Below are positions 43,922 to 52,346 of a DNA stretch of 64,000 nucleotides, piece after piece. The stretch spans positions 1 through 64,000 of the forward strand of contig JBJXGV010000012.1 of the NCBI GenBank assembly GCA_046160485.1, in the 5' to 3' direction. Origin of the DNA: JBJXGV01 sp046160485. Lineage in GTDB: Bacteria; Orphanbacterota; Orphanbacteria; JBJXGV01. Under the pieces are notes generated by a model that worked only from the letters and a program-made list of their open reading frames with translations, was not told where the DNA came from and did not search any database. The position numbers were made by a program, and so were the translations under genes. The first letter of the stretch is position 1, and every line of letters starts with the position of its first letter.

Positions 43922-44406
43922 GGCGTCGGCGCTTCCTTTCCTTCGGGCCCCGTGAAGTCTTTGAGCATCACCATCGCGTCCTCGCCGTTGTCCGGGTAGT
44001 AGCGGCGGCGCAGGGCCACCGCGCGGAAGCCGTGCCCCTCGTAGAGCGCGATCGCGCGCGAGTTCGACATCCGCACCTCGAGCGTCGCGCAGACGAGCGA
44101 TTCCGGCTCCGCCATCGCGAGCATCTCGCCGAGAAGGGCACGCCCCACGCCGCTGCCCTGGCAGTCGCGAGCGACCGCGAGGTTTCCGATGTGAAGCTCG
44201 TCGGCGACCTTCCAAGCGATCGAGTAGCCTACCACACGATCTCCGCGGCGCGCGACACGCGCGACCGAGACCCGTTTATCGTCGACCTCGGCGGTAAATG
44301 CGCGGCGCGACCACGGCAGCGAGAACGCCTCGCGTTCGATCGCGACGACAGCGTCGACATCGGCGTGCGTCATCGGCTCAATTCTGAGGGCTTCGGGCGT
44401 GGGCAT
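43918..44406 (-). CDS. rimI: ribosomal-protein-alanine N-acetyltransferase family (GNAT)
   Basis: GNAT acetyltransferase next to the t6A genes, where rimI is often found. The 162-residue protein has IEREAFSLPWSRRAF early, the acetyl-CoA loop RDCQGSGVGRALL, and EVRMSNSRAIALYEGHGF near the end. The ATG at 44406 lies 29 bp inside tsaB and has GAGGAG 10 nt upstream; a later ATG (44373, MTHADVD) just after the tsaB stop is also possible. Acting on ribosomal S18 is assumed from the family and is not proven by sequence. Confidence 0.88.
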   Translation of the reverse strand: MPTPEALRIEPMTHADVDAVVAIEREAFSLPWSRRAFTAEVDDKRVSVARVARRGDRVVGYSIAWKVADELHIGNLAVARDCQGSGVGRALLGEMLAMAEPESLVCATLEVRMSNSRAIALYEGHGFRAVALRRRYYPDNGEDAMVMLKDFTGPEGKEAPTP

Positions 44407-45181
44407 TGTCCCGGATCTCCTCGGCGCGGGTCGGGCGCAGGTAGAGCGGCTCGAGCTCGGCGGGATCGATCGCGCCCTCGAAGCGCGCGAGCGCGAGGAA
44501 CGCGGCAGCCCGCGCGAGATTCGGCAGCACGAGTGTCGATAGCGCCGGCGCGCCCGCGGGCCAGGATGCGACGACGCGCGCGGCGCCGGAGCCGGCGATG
44601 GCGAGCGGCGCAGCGGCCGCCGCCGCGAACGCGAAGAGATCGCGCGCGACATCGGCTGGCGGCGCGAGTGCCGGGCCCGCGAGGAGCGCGTGTGCTGCGT
44701 CGCCAGCGCGGCACACAGCCCAGTGCAGATCCGGCCCGGCATCGAGAACGATCGCCACGAGTCCGTTCGGGTGTTCATCAGCAAGCGCCACTGACGCCGC
44801 CTCGAAAACCGAGACGGGAACCACGCGCGCATCGAGGCCGAGCGCGAGCCCCTGCGCGGTCGCGAGCCCGATGCGCAGGCTCGTGAACCGCCCGGGCCCG
44901 GCAGTGACGCCGATGAGCGAGATCTCGCTCACGTCCCGGCCGGATTGCTCCAAGAGTTCGACGAGCAACGGAAAGAGCGCCTCGCAGTGCGCGTTGCGTG
45001 CGTCGATTTCTCGTTCGCCGATGATACGTGCTCCGTCGAGCCGCACACCCGAGCGAGCGTCGCCGCAGTCGCCCACGACGAGTGCGAGCGCGAGACGGTC
45101 GGAGCACGTGTCGATCCCCGCGCACAATCGCGTAACGCGCGCTTCGTGTCCGCGCGAGGCTGCGTTCGATTCCGCGTTCAC
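44378..45181 (-). CDS. tsaB: tRNA N6-threonylcarbamoyladenosine synthesis protein TsaB
   Basis: TsaB partners TsaD and TsaE to make t6A37 in tRNAs. The 267-residue protein has LCAGIDTCSDRLALAL, a variant of the ASKHA phosphate motif, and VTAGPGRFTSLRIGLATAQGLA, the TsaB hallmark; the C-terminus has ALRFEGAIDPAELEPLYLRPT-like sequence (ELEPLYLRPT). The GTG at 45181 overlaps the tsaE stop (GTGA) and is followed by 16 residues before the fold starts. The rimI start lies within its last 29 bases. Very high Ala/Arg content reflects GC pressure. Confidence 0.92.
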   Translation of the reverse strand: MNAESNAASRGHEARVTRLCAGIDTCSDRLALALVVGDCGDARSGVRLDGARIIGEREIDARNAHCEALFPLLVELLEQSGRDVSEISLIGVTAGPGRFTSLRIGLATAQGLALGLDARVVPVSVFEAASVALADEHPNGLVAIVLDAGPDLHWAVCRAGDAAHALLAGPALAPPADVARDLFAFAAAAAAPLAIAGSGAARVVASWPAGAPALSTLVLPNLARAAAFLALARFEGAIDPAELEPLYLRPTRAEEIRDNAHARSPQN

Positions 45182-45639
45182 GAGCCGATCCCCTCCGCGC
45201 TCATCGCCTCGACGACGCGCGCCGGGCCACGGATACGAATCGAGCGCACATCGGGCGCGGGCTCCGAGAACGCGACATGAATGTGGTCCGCGGGGAGATG
45301 CTTCGCCGCGCGATCGCCCCACTCGATCAAGAAGACGCCGCCCTCGGCGAACCGTTCGGGAATGCCGATCTCGCGCAGCGCCGAATCGCCTTCGATTCGG
45401 TAGAGGTCGAGGTGCCGCGCGGCGAGCCGGCCGCCATACGCGCGCTCCACGACGAACGTCGGGCTCTGCACGACAGCCTCCACGCCGAGACCGCGCAGCA
45501 CGCCGCGGGCGAAGACGGTCTTCCCCGCGCCGAGATCGCCGACGAGGCTGACGACATCGCCGTCGAGGAGTCCGAGCGCTAGAGCGCGCCCCGCCTGCTC
45601 CGTCCGCGACGGCGAATCTGACGCAACGACGAATTCCAT
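45178..45639 (-). CDS. tsaE: tRNA t6A synthesis ATPase TsaE
   Basis: Small P-loop ATPase needed for the TsaD-TsaB complex. The 153-residue protein has Walker A GDLGAGKT (34-41) in SLVGDLGAGKTVFARG, QSPTFVVERAY, then HLDLYRIEG and VFLIEWGDRA, in the family's order. The ATG at 45639 is three bases after the porX-like stop (TAGCGATGG), and a 12-residue upstream extension is less likely. It is the first of the tsaE-tsaB-rimI trio, a common arrangement. Confidence 0.95.
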   Translation of the reverse strand: MEFVVASDSPSRTEQAGRALALGLLDGDVVSLVGDLGAGKTVFARGVLRGLGVEAVVQSPTFVVERAYGGRLAARHLDLYRIEGDSALREIGIPERFAEGGVFLIEWGDRAAKHLPADHIHVAFSEPAPDVRSIRIRGPARVVEAMSAEGIGS

Positions 45640-45641
45640 CG

Positions 45642-47213
45642 CTAGGTGCGCTGCTTCGGAACGAGTGTGGCGCACGGCAGGACCATCTCTTCGAGCGAAA
45701 CGCCGCCGTGCTGGAACGTCCCCTTGTACTGCCGCTCGTACTCGTGAAACTTCGTCGGGTAGACGAAGTAGTAGTTCTCGCGGGCGAAGATGTAGTTCTT
45801 GTTGATCGAGTCGGCCGGGAGCCGGTAACGCGCCGGATCCTTCACGTGAATCGCCTGCTTCGCGTCGCAGCCGAGGTTTGTGCCGTACTTGTAGCGCAGG
45901 TTCGTCGATGTCTCTTTGTTCCCGTAGACGAGCGTCGCCTTGCGGCCGATCACCGAACCGTGGTCAGTCGTGAGGACGACGATCGCGTCTTGCGCCGAAA
46001 CCGCGCGAAGAATGTCGAAGAGCGCCGAGTGTTGGAACCACGAGCGCATGAGGCTGCGAAACGCCGGCTCGTCGGGCGCCAGCTCGAGCAGAATCTCCGA
46101 CTCGGAACGCCCGTGCGCGAGAATGTCGACGAAGTTGAAAACGAGCGACACGAGCGGAATCGAGAAGAACGACGAAAGCTGCCGCTTCACGTTTCCCGCT
46201 TCTTCGGTGTTGTAGATCTTCACGTAGCGCGGCGCCGGGTAGAGTTCGATCTTCTTGCGCGCGAGCGCGTCGTCGAGAAGCTGCCGCTCGAAGCGGTTCT
46301 TGCTGCGCTCGTCGGGCGACGCCTCGACCCAATAGTCCGGATAGTGCTTCGCGATCTCGGCGGGATAGAGCCCCGAGAAGATCGCGTTGCGCGAGTACGG
46401 CGTCGCGGTCGGCAGGATCGAGTAGTAGTAGTCCGTCTGCACATCGAAGTACGGCGTGAGCAGCGATTCGATCGCGTACCACTGATCGAGCCGCATGCAG
46501 TCGACGAGAACGAAGTAGACCTTCTTTCCGTTCTTGATGTGCGGGATGACGTATTTCGAGAAGACGCCCGGCGAGAGCACGGGGCCGTCGGTGGCTCCGA
46601 GCCATCGCTCGTATGACGATTCGACGTGCTTGCAGAACTCCGCGTTCGCCTCGCGCTTCTGATCCTCGTGCGTTTGGCGCAGCCCCACATCGCGGTGGCG
46701 TTCGAGTTCGAGATCCCAGCGCGTAAGCCGGATGTAGATCTCGATCCACTCGCGCCAGTCGGGCGAACTCGTCATGCGCGCGCGCAGACGCGTGAACTCC
46801 TCGAGATACTCCTGCGCGATCCCGCGCTCGCGAATCTTCTCGCGGTCGAGAATTTTGCGCAGCGCCGAAAGAATCTGCAGCGGGTTGACCGGCTTGACGA
46901 GGTAGTCGGTGATCTCCTTGCGGATCGCCGACGCGATCAGATCCTCTTGCTCGCTCTTCGTGATCATGACGACCGGAAGCGCCGGGTGCGTTTGCTTGAT
47001 CGATTCGAGCGTCGAGAGCCCGTCGCGCCCTGGCATCATCTCGTCGAGGAGAACCGCGTCGAAGCGCGTATCGCCGATCCGCAAGAGCGCCTCGTCGCCG
47101 CTTCGCACCTGCGTGATGGCGAACCCGCGCTCCTCGAGATACATGATGTGCGGGCGGAAAAGATCGATCTCATCGTCCGCCCACAAGACGGAGCGCTTCA
47201 CTTCCGTGGTCAC
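45642..47213 (-). CDS. porX: PorX-type response regulator with PglZ phosphodiesterase-like output domain
   Basis: The 523-residue protein pairs an N-terminal receiver (1-125; acidic Asp13 and Asp14, phospho-acceptor Asp57 in LLDEMMPGRDG, Lys in DYLVKPVNP) with a PglZ domain of the alkaline phosphatase fold: VLVDCMRLDQWYAI, SILPTATPYSRNAIFSG with its threonine, NFVDILAHG and VLTTDHGSVIGRKA. This is the architecture of PorX, which controls type IX secretion in Bacteroidota. The membrane kinase at 47226 is directly upstream (12 bp), and its HQLGTP motif matches PorY. A type IX role here is inferred; the C-terminal tail on the protein at 32601 supports it. Confidence 0.9.
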   Translation of the reverse strand: MTTEVKRSVLWADDEIDLFRPHIMYLEERGFAITQVRSGDEALLRIGDTRFDAVLLDEMMPGRDGLSTLESIKQTHPALPVVMITKSEQEDLIASAIRKEITDYLVKPVNPLQILSALRKILDREKIRERGIAQEYLEEFTRLRARMTSSPDWREWIEIYIRLTRWDLELERHRDVGLRQTHEDQKREANAEFCKHVESSYERWLGATDGPVLSPGVFSKYVIPHIKNGKKVYFVLVDCMRLDQWYAIESLLTPYFDVQTDYYYSILPTATPYSRNAIFSGLYPAEIAKHYPDYWVEASPDERSKNRFERQLLDDALARKKIELYPAPRYVKIYNTEEAGNVKRQLSSFFSIPLVSLVFNFVDILAHGRSESEILLELAPDEPAFRSLMRSWFQHSALFDILRAVSAQDAIVVLTTDHGSVIGRKATLVYGNKETSTNLRYKYGTNLGCDAKQAIHVKDPARYRLPADSINKNYIFARENYYFVYPTKFHEYERQYKGTFQHGGVSLEEMVLPCATLVPKQRT

Positions 47214-47225
47214 TCGATACCTCCT

Positions 47226-48650
47226 TTAGGTGCCAACGCGGCGTTCAGCAGGATCGCGATCGAGATCGCGAGCCCCGCTCTCACCCGCGGAATACTCTTC
47301 GGTTTCCTCGGCGGCGCGCGCTTGTGCGATCGGAAGCGACATCTCGATCACTGTCCCCTCGCCGGCCGCACTCTTCACAACAACAAGCTTGCCGTCGTGA
47401 TACTCCTCGACGATTCGCTTCGAGAGCGGCAGGCCCAAGCCCCACCCGCGGCGCTTCGTCGAAAACCCGGGGAGGAAGACGCGCCGCAAATCGGGCGGAG
47501 CGATCCCGCGGCCGTTGTCCTTGAACGCGACACGCACCTGTTGATCCGCCGGATCGTAGCGCGCCGAAATCTCGACGATCCCACCGCTCCCCTGCATCGC
47601 GTCGAGCGAATTCTTCACGAGATTCTCGACGACCCACTCGAGCAGTTCGCCGTTGATCCGAACCGGAGGAAGCGGATCGTAGTTCTCTCGTACCTCGATG
47701 TCGCTGCCGAACTGCGGGAATCGCCGTCGCAGGTAGTCGACGCTCGAGCGGAGCACGGGAATCAGATCCGCCGTATAGAGCGCCGGCGCGGAGCCGACGT
47801 GGCTGAAGCGCGAGACGACCTTCTCGAGCCGCGAAATATCCGTCTCGGTTTCCGAGAGAATCCCGAGCAGCTCTTTGCGCTTCACCGCGTCGTTGCAGTC
47901 GGTCCCGTCGGCGATCCGCTCCTTGAGGATTTCGACCCAGCCCATGAGCGACGAGATCGGCGTTCCGAGCTGGTGCGCGGTCTCCTTGGCCATGCCGACC
48001 CAGATCGAGCGCTGCTCCGAGAGCTTCACGCTGCGATAGCCCAGAAGCACGATGAGGAGAAACGTCGCGACGACGCCGGCCTGAATGAACGGCACCCACT
48101 TCAGCTCGCGCACGATGTCGGACTCGCCGTAGTGAACCCACCCGATCACGTCGCCCAGACCCGGCCGCCGCATCGGAATCGCCTCGTGCTTCGCATCCAT
48201 CTCCTTGACGATCTTGAGAATCTTCGCGACCGCTGGGTCCTGCGGCGCGTGCGGATCCGTCGACGCGAAGACCTCGAACGGCACCGAGTTGAGGTCGACG
48301 TCGATTCCTTTCCACGTCCACGGAACGCCGCGGGCGTTCGTGACGATCACGGGATAGCGAACGTCGCGCATGACTTCCTCGAAGATGCGCTTCACCTCGC
48401 GATCCTGCGCGGCCGGAACCGTCGCGACGGCGCAGAAGCGCGCGAACATCCCGGCGAGCGTGTCGGACTGGGTTTGGAGGCGGCCGATCAGGTAGTTCGT
48501 ATAGACGAAAAACGCGAGGAAGACGAATCCGCCGCCGAGGAACAGGTAACCCTTGATGAGATCGATCGACGGCCGGCGCCCGCGACCGGAGAGCGAACGT
48601 CCTCTCCACGAGTCGCGAAGGCGGGTGGATTTCGCGTCGGGCTTCGTCAT
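47226..48650 (-). CDS. porY: PorY-type sensor histidine kinase
   Basis: 474-residue membrane kinase. Helix 1 (about 33-53) and helix 2 (about 187-205) bracket a periplasmic sensor region (54-186). The phospho-acceptor is His226 in KETAHQLGTPISSL, followed by the ATPase domain with VENLVKNSLDAM (N box), DNGRGI and GWGLGLPLSKRIVEEYHDG. KETAHQLGTP is typical of PorY-like kinases. The C-terminal tail (about 450-474) is acidic and variable. GAGGA lies 5 nt before the ATG. The porX-like gene follows after 12 bp, so the pair is almost certainly cognate. Confidence 0.9.
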   Translation of the reverse strand: MTKPDAKSTRLRDSWRGRSLSGRGRRPSIDLIKGYLFLGGGFVFLAFFVYTNYLIGRLQTQSDTLAGMFARFCAVATVPAAQDREVKRIFEEVMRDVRYPVIVTNARGVPWTWKGIDVDLNSVPFEVFASTDPHAPQDPAVAKILKIVKEMDAKHEAIPMRRPGLGDVIGWVHYGESDIVRELKWVPFIQAGVVATFLLIVLLGYRSVKLSEQRSIWVGMAKETAHQLGTPISSLMGWVEILKERIADGTDCNDAVKRKELLGILSETETDISRLEKVVSRFSHVGSAPALYTADLIPVLRSSVDYLRRRFPQFGSDIEVRENYDPLPPVRINGELLEWVVENLVKNSLDAMQGSGGIVEISARYDPADQQVRVAFKDNGRGIAPPDLRRVFLPGFSTKRRGWGLGLPLSKRIVEEYHDGKLVVVKSAAGEGTVIEMSLPIAQARAAEETEEYSAGESGARDLDRDPAERRVGT

Positions 48651-48751
48651 GATTTCCTCGATGGTGATCCGCGCGGGTGAACCGACGCTGGCGGGGCGCC
48701 CGAGTCGCTCGGACGGCGCGAAGGCGTCACCAAATCAATGACGCAACTGTA

Positions 48752-48778
48752 GCCCTTTTGTATGAGTGCCGAAAGGGC
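48752..48778 (-). terminator. weak terminator-like hairpin after serS
   Basis: On the minus strand GCCCTTT (48778-48772) and AAAGGGC (48758-48752) form a 7-bp stem right after the serS stop, with a 13-nt loop but no T-run after it. It could slow polymerase before the kinase gene; a possible promoter (TTTCGG, 17 bp, TACAGT) overlaps it. Confidence 0.3.
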
Positions 48779-48779
48779 G

Positions 48780-50051
48780 CTAACCGATCAACTCGAGGCC
48801 GCCCATGTACGGCCGCAGAACCGCGGGGATGCGCACCTTGCCGTCTTTGGTCTGGCAGTTCTCGATGATGCCGATGATCACGCGCGGGAGCGCGAGCGCC
48901 GAGCCGTTGAGCGTGTGGACGAAGCGCGGCTTCTCCTTCGCGCCCGGGCGGAAGCGCAGGTTCATGCGGCGCGCCTGAAAGTCCTCGAAGTTCGAGCACG
49001 ACGACACCTCGAGCCACTTGCCGCTCGCGGGGCTCATCACCTCGATGTCGTAGCACTTCGCGGCGCCGAACGAGAGATCGCCCGTGCAGAGCGTGATGAC
49101 GCGGTACGGAAGTTCGAGCCGGTCGAGGAGCGACGTCGCATTGCCGAGAAGCGATTCGAGTTCGTCGTAGGAGGTTTCGGGCCGCACGAGCTTCACGAGC
49201 TCGACCTTGTCGAACTGATGTACGCGCGTCATGCCGCGCGTTTCCTTCCCCGCGGAGCCGGCCTCGCGCCGATAACACGGTGTGTACGCGACGAACTTTC
49301 GCGGCAGATCGTCGGGCTCGAGAATCTCGTCGCGATAGATGTTCGTCACCGGCACCTCGGCCGTCGGGATCAAGAAGAGATCGTCGAGGTCGGTGCGATA
49401 CATGTCCTCTTCCATCTTTGGAAGCTGCCCCGTGCCCGTCATCGTCGAGCGCAGGACGAGGTGCGGCGGCGCAACTTCTTCGTAGCCGTTCTCGGTCGTG
49501 TGGATGTCGAGCATCCAGTTGATGAGGGCGCGCGAAAGCTTCGCGCCCGCGCCGCGCAAGAGCGAGAATCCGCTGCCGGAGATCTTCGCGGCGCGCGCCA
49601 AATCGAGAATGCCGAGCGCCTCGCCGACTTCCCAGTGTGCGCGCGCCGGAAAGTCGAACGCGATCGCGGGGCCGCCGCTGCGAACCGGGACGTTGTCTTC
49701 AGCGCCGATGCCCTCTGGAACCGACGCGTGCGGCATGTTCGGTATGCGTAGGAGCAGGTCGTCGAGTTTCGCATCGACGCCGCGGACGCTTTCGTCGATG
49801 GCGGCGATCTTGTCGCCGACGGCGCGCATCGCGGCGATGCGTTCCGCCGCGTCCTGCCCGGCGCGTTTCGCCTTCGCGATCTCCTCGCTCACCGAGTTCC
49901 GCTCTGCCTTGAGGACCTCGCCTTCGTGGAGCATGCGCCGCCGCTCTTCTTCGATCGCGAGCAATTCGTCGAGAGGAAACTCGACGCGCTTCTTGCGCAA
50001 GCCGTCGCGCACGAGTTCCGGATTTTCGCGGATGAATCGGATGTCGAGCAT
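48780..50051 (-). CDS. serS: seryl-tRNA synthetase
   Basis: Class II aminoacyl-tRNA synthetase. The 423-residue protein starts MLDIRFIRENPELVRDGL, with the long N-terminal coiled coil that grips the tRNA variable arm (about 25-100). Motif 2 is PCYRREAGSAGKETRGMTRVHQF and motif 3 is NGSALALPRVIIGIIEN; GTGQLPK and ETRGMTRVHQFDKVEL lie in the usual order. It follows the hemC-like gene by three bases, so the two form one unit with the promoter at 51001-51030. Confidence 0.97.
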   Translation of the reverse strand: MLDIRFIRENPELVRDGLRKKRVEFPLDELLAIEEERRRMLHEGEVLKAERNSVSEEIAKAKRAGQDAAERIAAMRAVGDKIAAIDESVRGVDAKLDDLLLRIPNMPHASVPEGIGAEDNVPVRSGGPAIAFDFPARAHWEVGEALGILDLARAAKISGSGFSLLRGAGAKLSRALINWMLDIHTTENGYEEVAPPHLVLRSTMTGTGQLPKMEEDMYRTDLDDLFLIPTAEVPVTNIYRDEILEPDDLPRKFVAYTPCYRREAGSAGKETRGMTRVHQFDKVELVKLVRPETSYDELESLLGNATSLLDRLELPYRVITLCTGDLSFGAAKCYDIEVMSPASGKWLEVSSCSNFEDFQARRMNLRFRPGAKEKPRFVHTLNGSALALPRVIIGIIENCQTKDGKVRIPAVLRPYMGGLELIG

Positions 50052-50054
50052 CTC

Positions 50055-50948
50055 TTAGCCGATCGACCTGAGGATCTCTTCGCCGCCGTCCGCGAGGAGG
50101 CGTTTGCCGAGCGCCGCGCCGATCGCCGCAGCATCGTCGATTTCGCCCTCTTCGGAGTCACGGACAAGCCGGCGGCCGTTCGCCGACGCGATGAGTCCCT
50201 CGAGCGCGAGCGCGTCGTCCATCGCCTCGCAGTACGCCGCGACGGGAATCTCGAGCCCGCCGCCGAGAGCGCGAACGCATGCGCACTCCGCTTCGATCGT
50301 CGCGCGCGCAACCGGATCGTCGAGAACCGACGCGATCTCGCGCGAACGGCTGTCCTTCTCGCGCGCGCGCAGCGCGACGGCGCCCTGTCCGGGACACGGC
50401 AGGCACACGCTCGACATGATGATCTCGGAGACGCGCTCCGCGAGGCCGAGCCACTCGAGTTCGGCGCCCGACATTACGAGCGCGTGAAGCTCGCCGCCAT
50501 CGATCTTCGCGATGCACGCCACAGCCTCGGCGGGCATCTCGACGATCGAGAGGTCGGATCGCTGCGACAGGATTTGCGCGCGACGGTGAACGCCGCGCGT
50601 TCCGACGCGCGCGCCGCGCGGCAGGTCCTCGAAACCCATCCCTTCGGCGGCGACGAGAACGTCGAACGGCATTTCGCGAGTGGGAACGGCGACGACCACG
50701 CTTCCGGCGCGCCAGTCGTACGGCAGGTCGTTCGCGCCGTGAAGCGCGACGTCGATCTTCCCGCCGAGCAGGGCATCTTCGATCTCTCGCAGCGCGGAAG
50801 CACGCACCGTCGCGGATGAGACGACGGCGTATTCGACCTTCACTTGCGGGCTGGCGCGACGCAGTTCTATTCCGACCCATCGCGCTTGCGCCTGGGCGAG
50901 GTTCGAGCAGTGGCTCCCGATGATGACGCGATGGGAGTCGTGCGTCAT
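50055..50948 (-). CDS. hemC: HemC-like protein lacking the cofactor cysteine and several catalytic residues
   Basis: The 297-residue protein follows the porphobilinogen deaminase fold end to end: GSHCSNLAQAQA, ALHGANDLPYD, GTRGVHRRAQI, LPCPGQGAVALRAR and GLEIPVAAYCE. Compared with the E. coli enzyme, Arg11 becomes His13, Lys83 becomes Asn73, Arg149 becomes Pro139, Arg155 becomes Cys145, and Cys242, which carries the dipyrromethane cofactor, is Leu232 (GGGLEIP instead of GGCQVP). Asp74 and the Arg122-Arg123 pair are kept. Catalysis by the known mechanism therefore seems impossible. The frame is intact and has GAGGAG before the ATG and a good promoter, so it is not a decaying gene. A regulatory or altered binding role is inference. 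Confidence 0.8.
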   Translation of the reverse strand: MTHDSHRVIIGSHCSNLAQAQARWVGIELRRASPQVKVEYAVVSSATVRASALREIEDALLGGKIDVALHGANDLPYDWRAGSVVVAVPTREMPFDVLVAAEGMGFEDLPRGARVGTRGVHRRAQILSQRSDLSIVEMPAEAVACIAKIDGGELHALVMSGAELEWLGLAERVSEIIMSSVCLPCPGQGAVALRAREKDSRSREIASVLDDPVARATIEAECACVRALGGGLEIPVAAYCEAMDDALALEGLIASANGRRLVRDSEEGEIDDAAAIGAALGKRLLADGGEEILRSIG

Positions 50949-51000
50949 CGCTCTCCTCTTCCTCGGTGAAGGAAACGTTCGTCTCGTGCGGAACGCGCGC

Positions 51001-51030
51001 AGTCTAGCACAACGATTTTTTGAGCGTCAA
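51001..51030 (-). promoter_or_regulatory. candidate promoter of hemC-like/serS unit
   Basis: Minus-strand TTGACG (51025-51030), 18-bp spacer with an A/T-rich run, TAGACT (51001-51006), about 53 bp upstream of the ATG. The rest of the 165-bp gap holds an 8-bp GC hairpin (51070-51091) without a T-run. Confidence 0.6.
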
Positions 51031-51113
51031 CGCACGCGATGGTTTTCGAAGCTCGGAGCCGTCACGTGCTCGCGCGAGCGCGGTCGCGCGAAGGAAGCGA
51101 GCGAGTTTCGGCG

Positions 51114-52127
51114 TTAACTGCCGGAGATTTTCGAGAGGCGATGCCCGACGAACGCGAAGAGAATCGCGAGACTCCCCGTCGCGACGATCATGAGCGCGGG
51201 TTGCGCGGCGAGCGTGAGCGCGATCGCCGTCGCGCCGAGGAGAAGCGTCACGGAGAGCGACGCGGAGGTCGCGTACGGAACGGAGCGAAGCATGCGAAGA
51301 ATGCGGTGCGATGTGTGATCGCGCCCGGGGCACGAGATCGCGCGCCCTTCGAGCATGCGGATCACGACGACGAACGTGATGTCGAAGATCGGCACGCCGA
51401 GCACGATGATCGGAACGACGACGTAGGCGAGAGACGCACGATCCCACGTCGACATGAGGCCGAGCGCCGCGAGTACGTAGCCGAGGAAAAGACTGCCCGC
51501 GTCGCCGAGAAAGACGCGCGCGGGATTCCAATTCCAGCGCAGGAACCCGAGGGCCGCGCCGCCCGCCGCGGCCGCGATCAACGCGGGGTACGGCTGGCCG
51601 CCGAGAAAGCCGACGACCGCGAACGCGACGCACGCAAGAAGCGTCGTTCCCGCCGCGAGCCCGTCGAGGCCATCGAGGAAATTGATGGCGTTCATGATGC
51701 CGACCGTCCAGACGATGCAGATCGCAAGCGCAAGCGGGTGCTGGCCGATGAGACCGTCGGTGTTGCCCGTGCACACGAGCATCGCCGCGCCGATGAATTG
51801 CCCGACGAGTTTGACGGGGACCGCGAGTCCGCGCCGGTCGTCCGCGAGGCCGAGAAGGAACATCCACACGGCGCCCGCGAGGAATCCGACGCGCGAGAGG
51901 TTCATCGACTCGCCAGCGAAGGCCCCGATCGTAAGGAGAACCCCGATCGTGGCGCAGAAAACGGCCAGCCCGCCGAGAAGCGGCGTGGGCTGGCTGTGCA
52001 CCTTCCGACCGTTCGGCACGTCGTAGAGCCGGATCCGGCGGGCAAGGCGGATCGCGAACGGGGCCAGTACCAAAACGGCCGCCGTCGCTGCCCCGAACGC
52101 GAGGATCAAACTGAGTACCGTGATCAC
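51114..52127 (-). CDS. undecaprenyl-phosphate sugar-1-phosphate transferase, WecA/TagO-like
   Basis: Polytopic membrane enzyme that starts polysaccharide assembly by moving a sugar phosphate (often GlcNAc-1-phosphate) from UDP-sugar to undecaprenyl phosphate. The 337-residue protein has VPNGRKVHSQPTPLLGG, FLLGLADDRRGL with the catalytic-type Asp pair, GIMNAINFLDGLDGLAAG, ARVFLGDAGSLFLG and the late GRDHTSHRILR that separates WecA-like enzymes from MraY. About ten hydrophobic helices are visible. GTG start at 52127 with AGGGGGGG close by. It opens the polysaccharide locus running to the end of the window; the promoter is at 52212-52240. Confidence 0.92.
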   Translation of the reverse strand: MITVLSLILAFGAATAAVLVLAPFAIRLARRIRLYDVPNGRKVHSQPTPLLGGLAVFCATIGVLLTIGAFAGESMNLSRVGFLAGAVWMFLLGLADDRRGLAVPVKLVGQFIGAAMLVCTGNTDGLIGQHPLALAICIVWTVGIMNAINFLDGLDGLAAGTTLLACVAFAVVGFLGGQPYPALIAAAAGGAALGFLRWNWNPARVFLGDAGSLFLGYVLAALGLMSTWDRASLAYVVVPIIVLGVPIFDITFVVVIRMLEGRAISCPGRDHTSHRILRMLRSVPYATSASLSVTLLLGATAIALTLAAQPALMIVATGSLAILFAFVGHRLSKISGS

Positions 52128-52195
52128 GAGCCCCCCCTGAAACTGACGTTGTCGCGACTCTACAAAGTGTTGCGCGAGACCGACAAACAGGACTT

Positions 52196-52217
52196 AAAAA
52201 AAACCCCGAAGAGGGTA
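52196..52217 (-). terminator. hairpin with T8 run between DegT gene and wecA-like gene
   Basis: On the minus strand ACCCT-CTTC-GGGGT forms a short stem directly followed by eight T residues (52196-52203). As an end for transcripts of the DegT/acyltransferase unit it looks like an intrinsic terminator with a weak stem; it also overlaps the -10 of the promoter at 52212-52240, so the T-run would lie right at the transcript start. Confidence 0.4.
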
Positions 52218-52240
52218 GGTGCCGACTGTCCCCCTGTCAA
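52212..52240 (-). promoter_or_regulatory. candidate promoter of wecA-like gene
   Basis: Minus-strand TTGACA (52235-52240), 17-bp spacer, TACCCT (52212-52217), 85 bp before the GTG. The first transcribed bases would be G/T-rich with a T8 run. Confidence 0.55.
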
Positions 52241-52346
52241 GCGGTTCGTGAACGCTGCATGAAAGGAGCCAGCGGATCGCGGCCGCGACGGTGCGGAGCG
52301 ATTCTCGGTGCGGGCCGCGGCGCGGGCGGCGGCGCGGCCGAACGGG

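Noticed and set aside
51070..51091. 8-bp GC palindrome hairpin after the wecA-like gene as terminator
   Set aside because: TCGCGCGA repeated around a 6-nt loop but no T-run; simple GC palindromes are expected by chance here.
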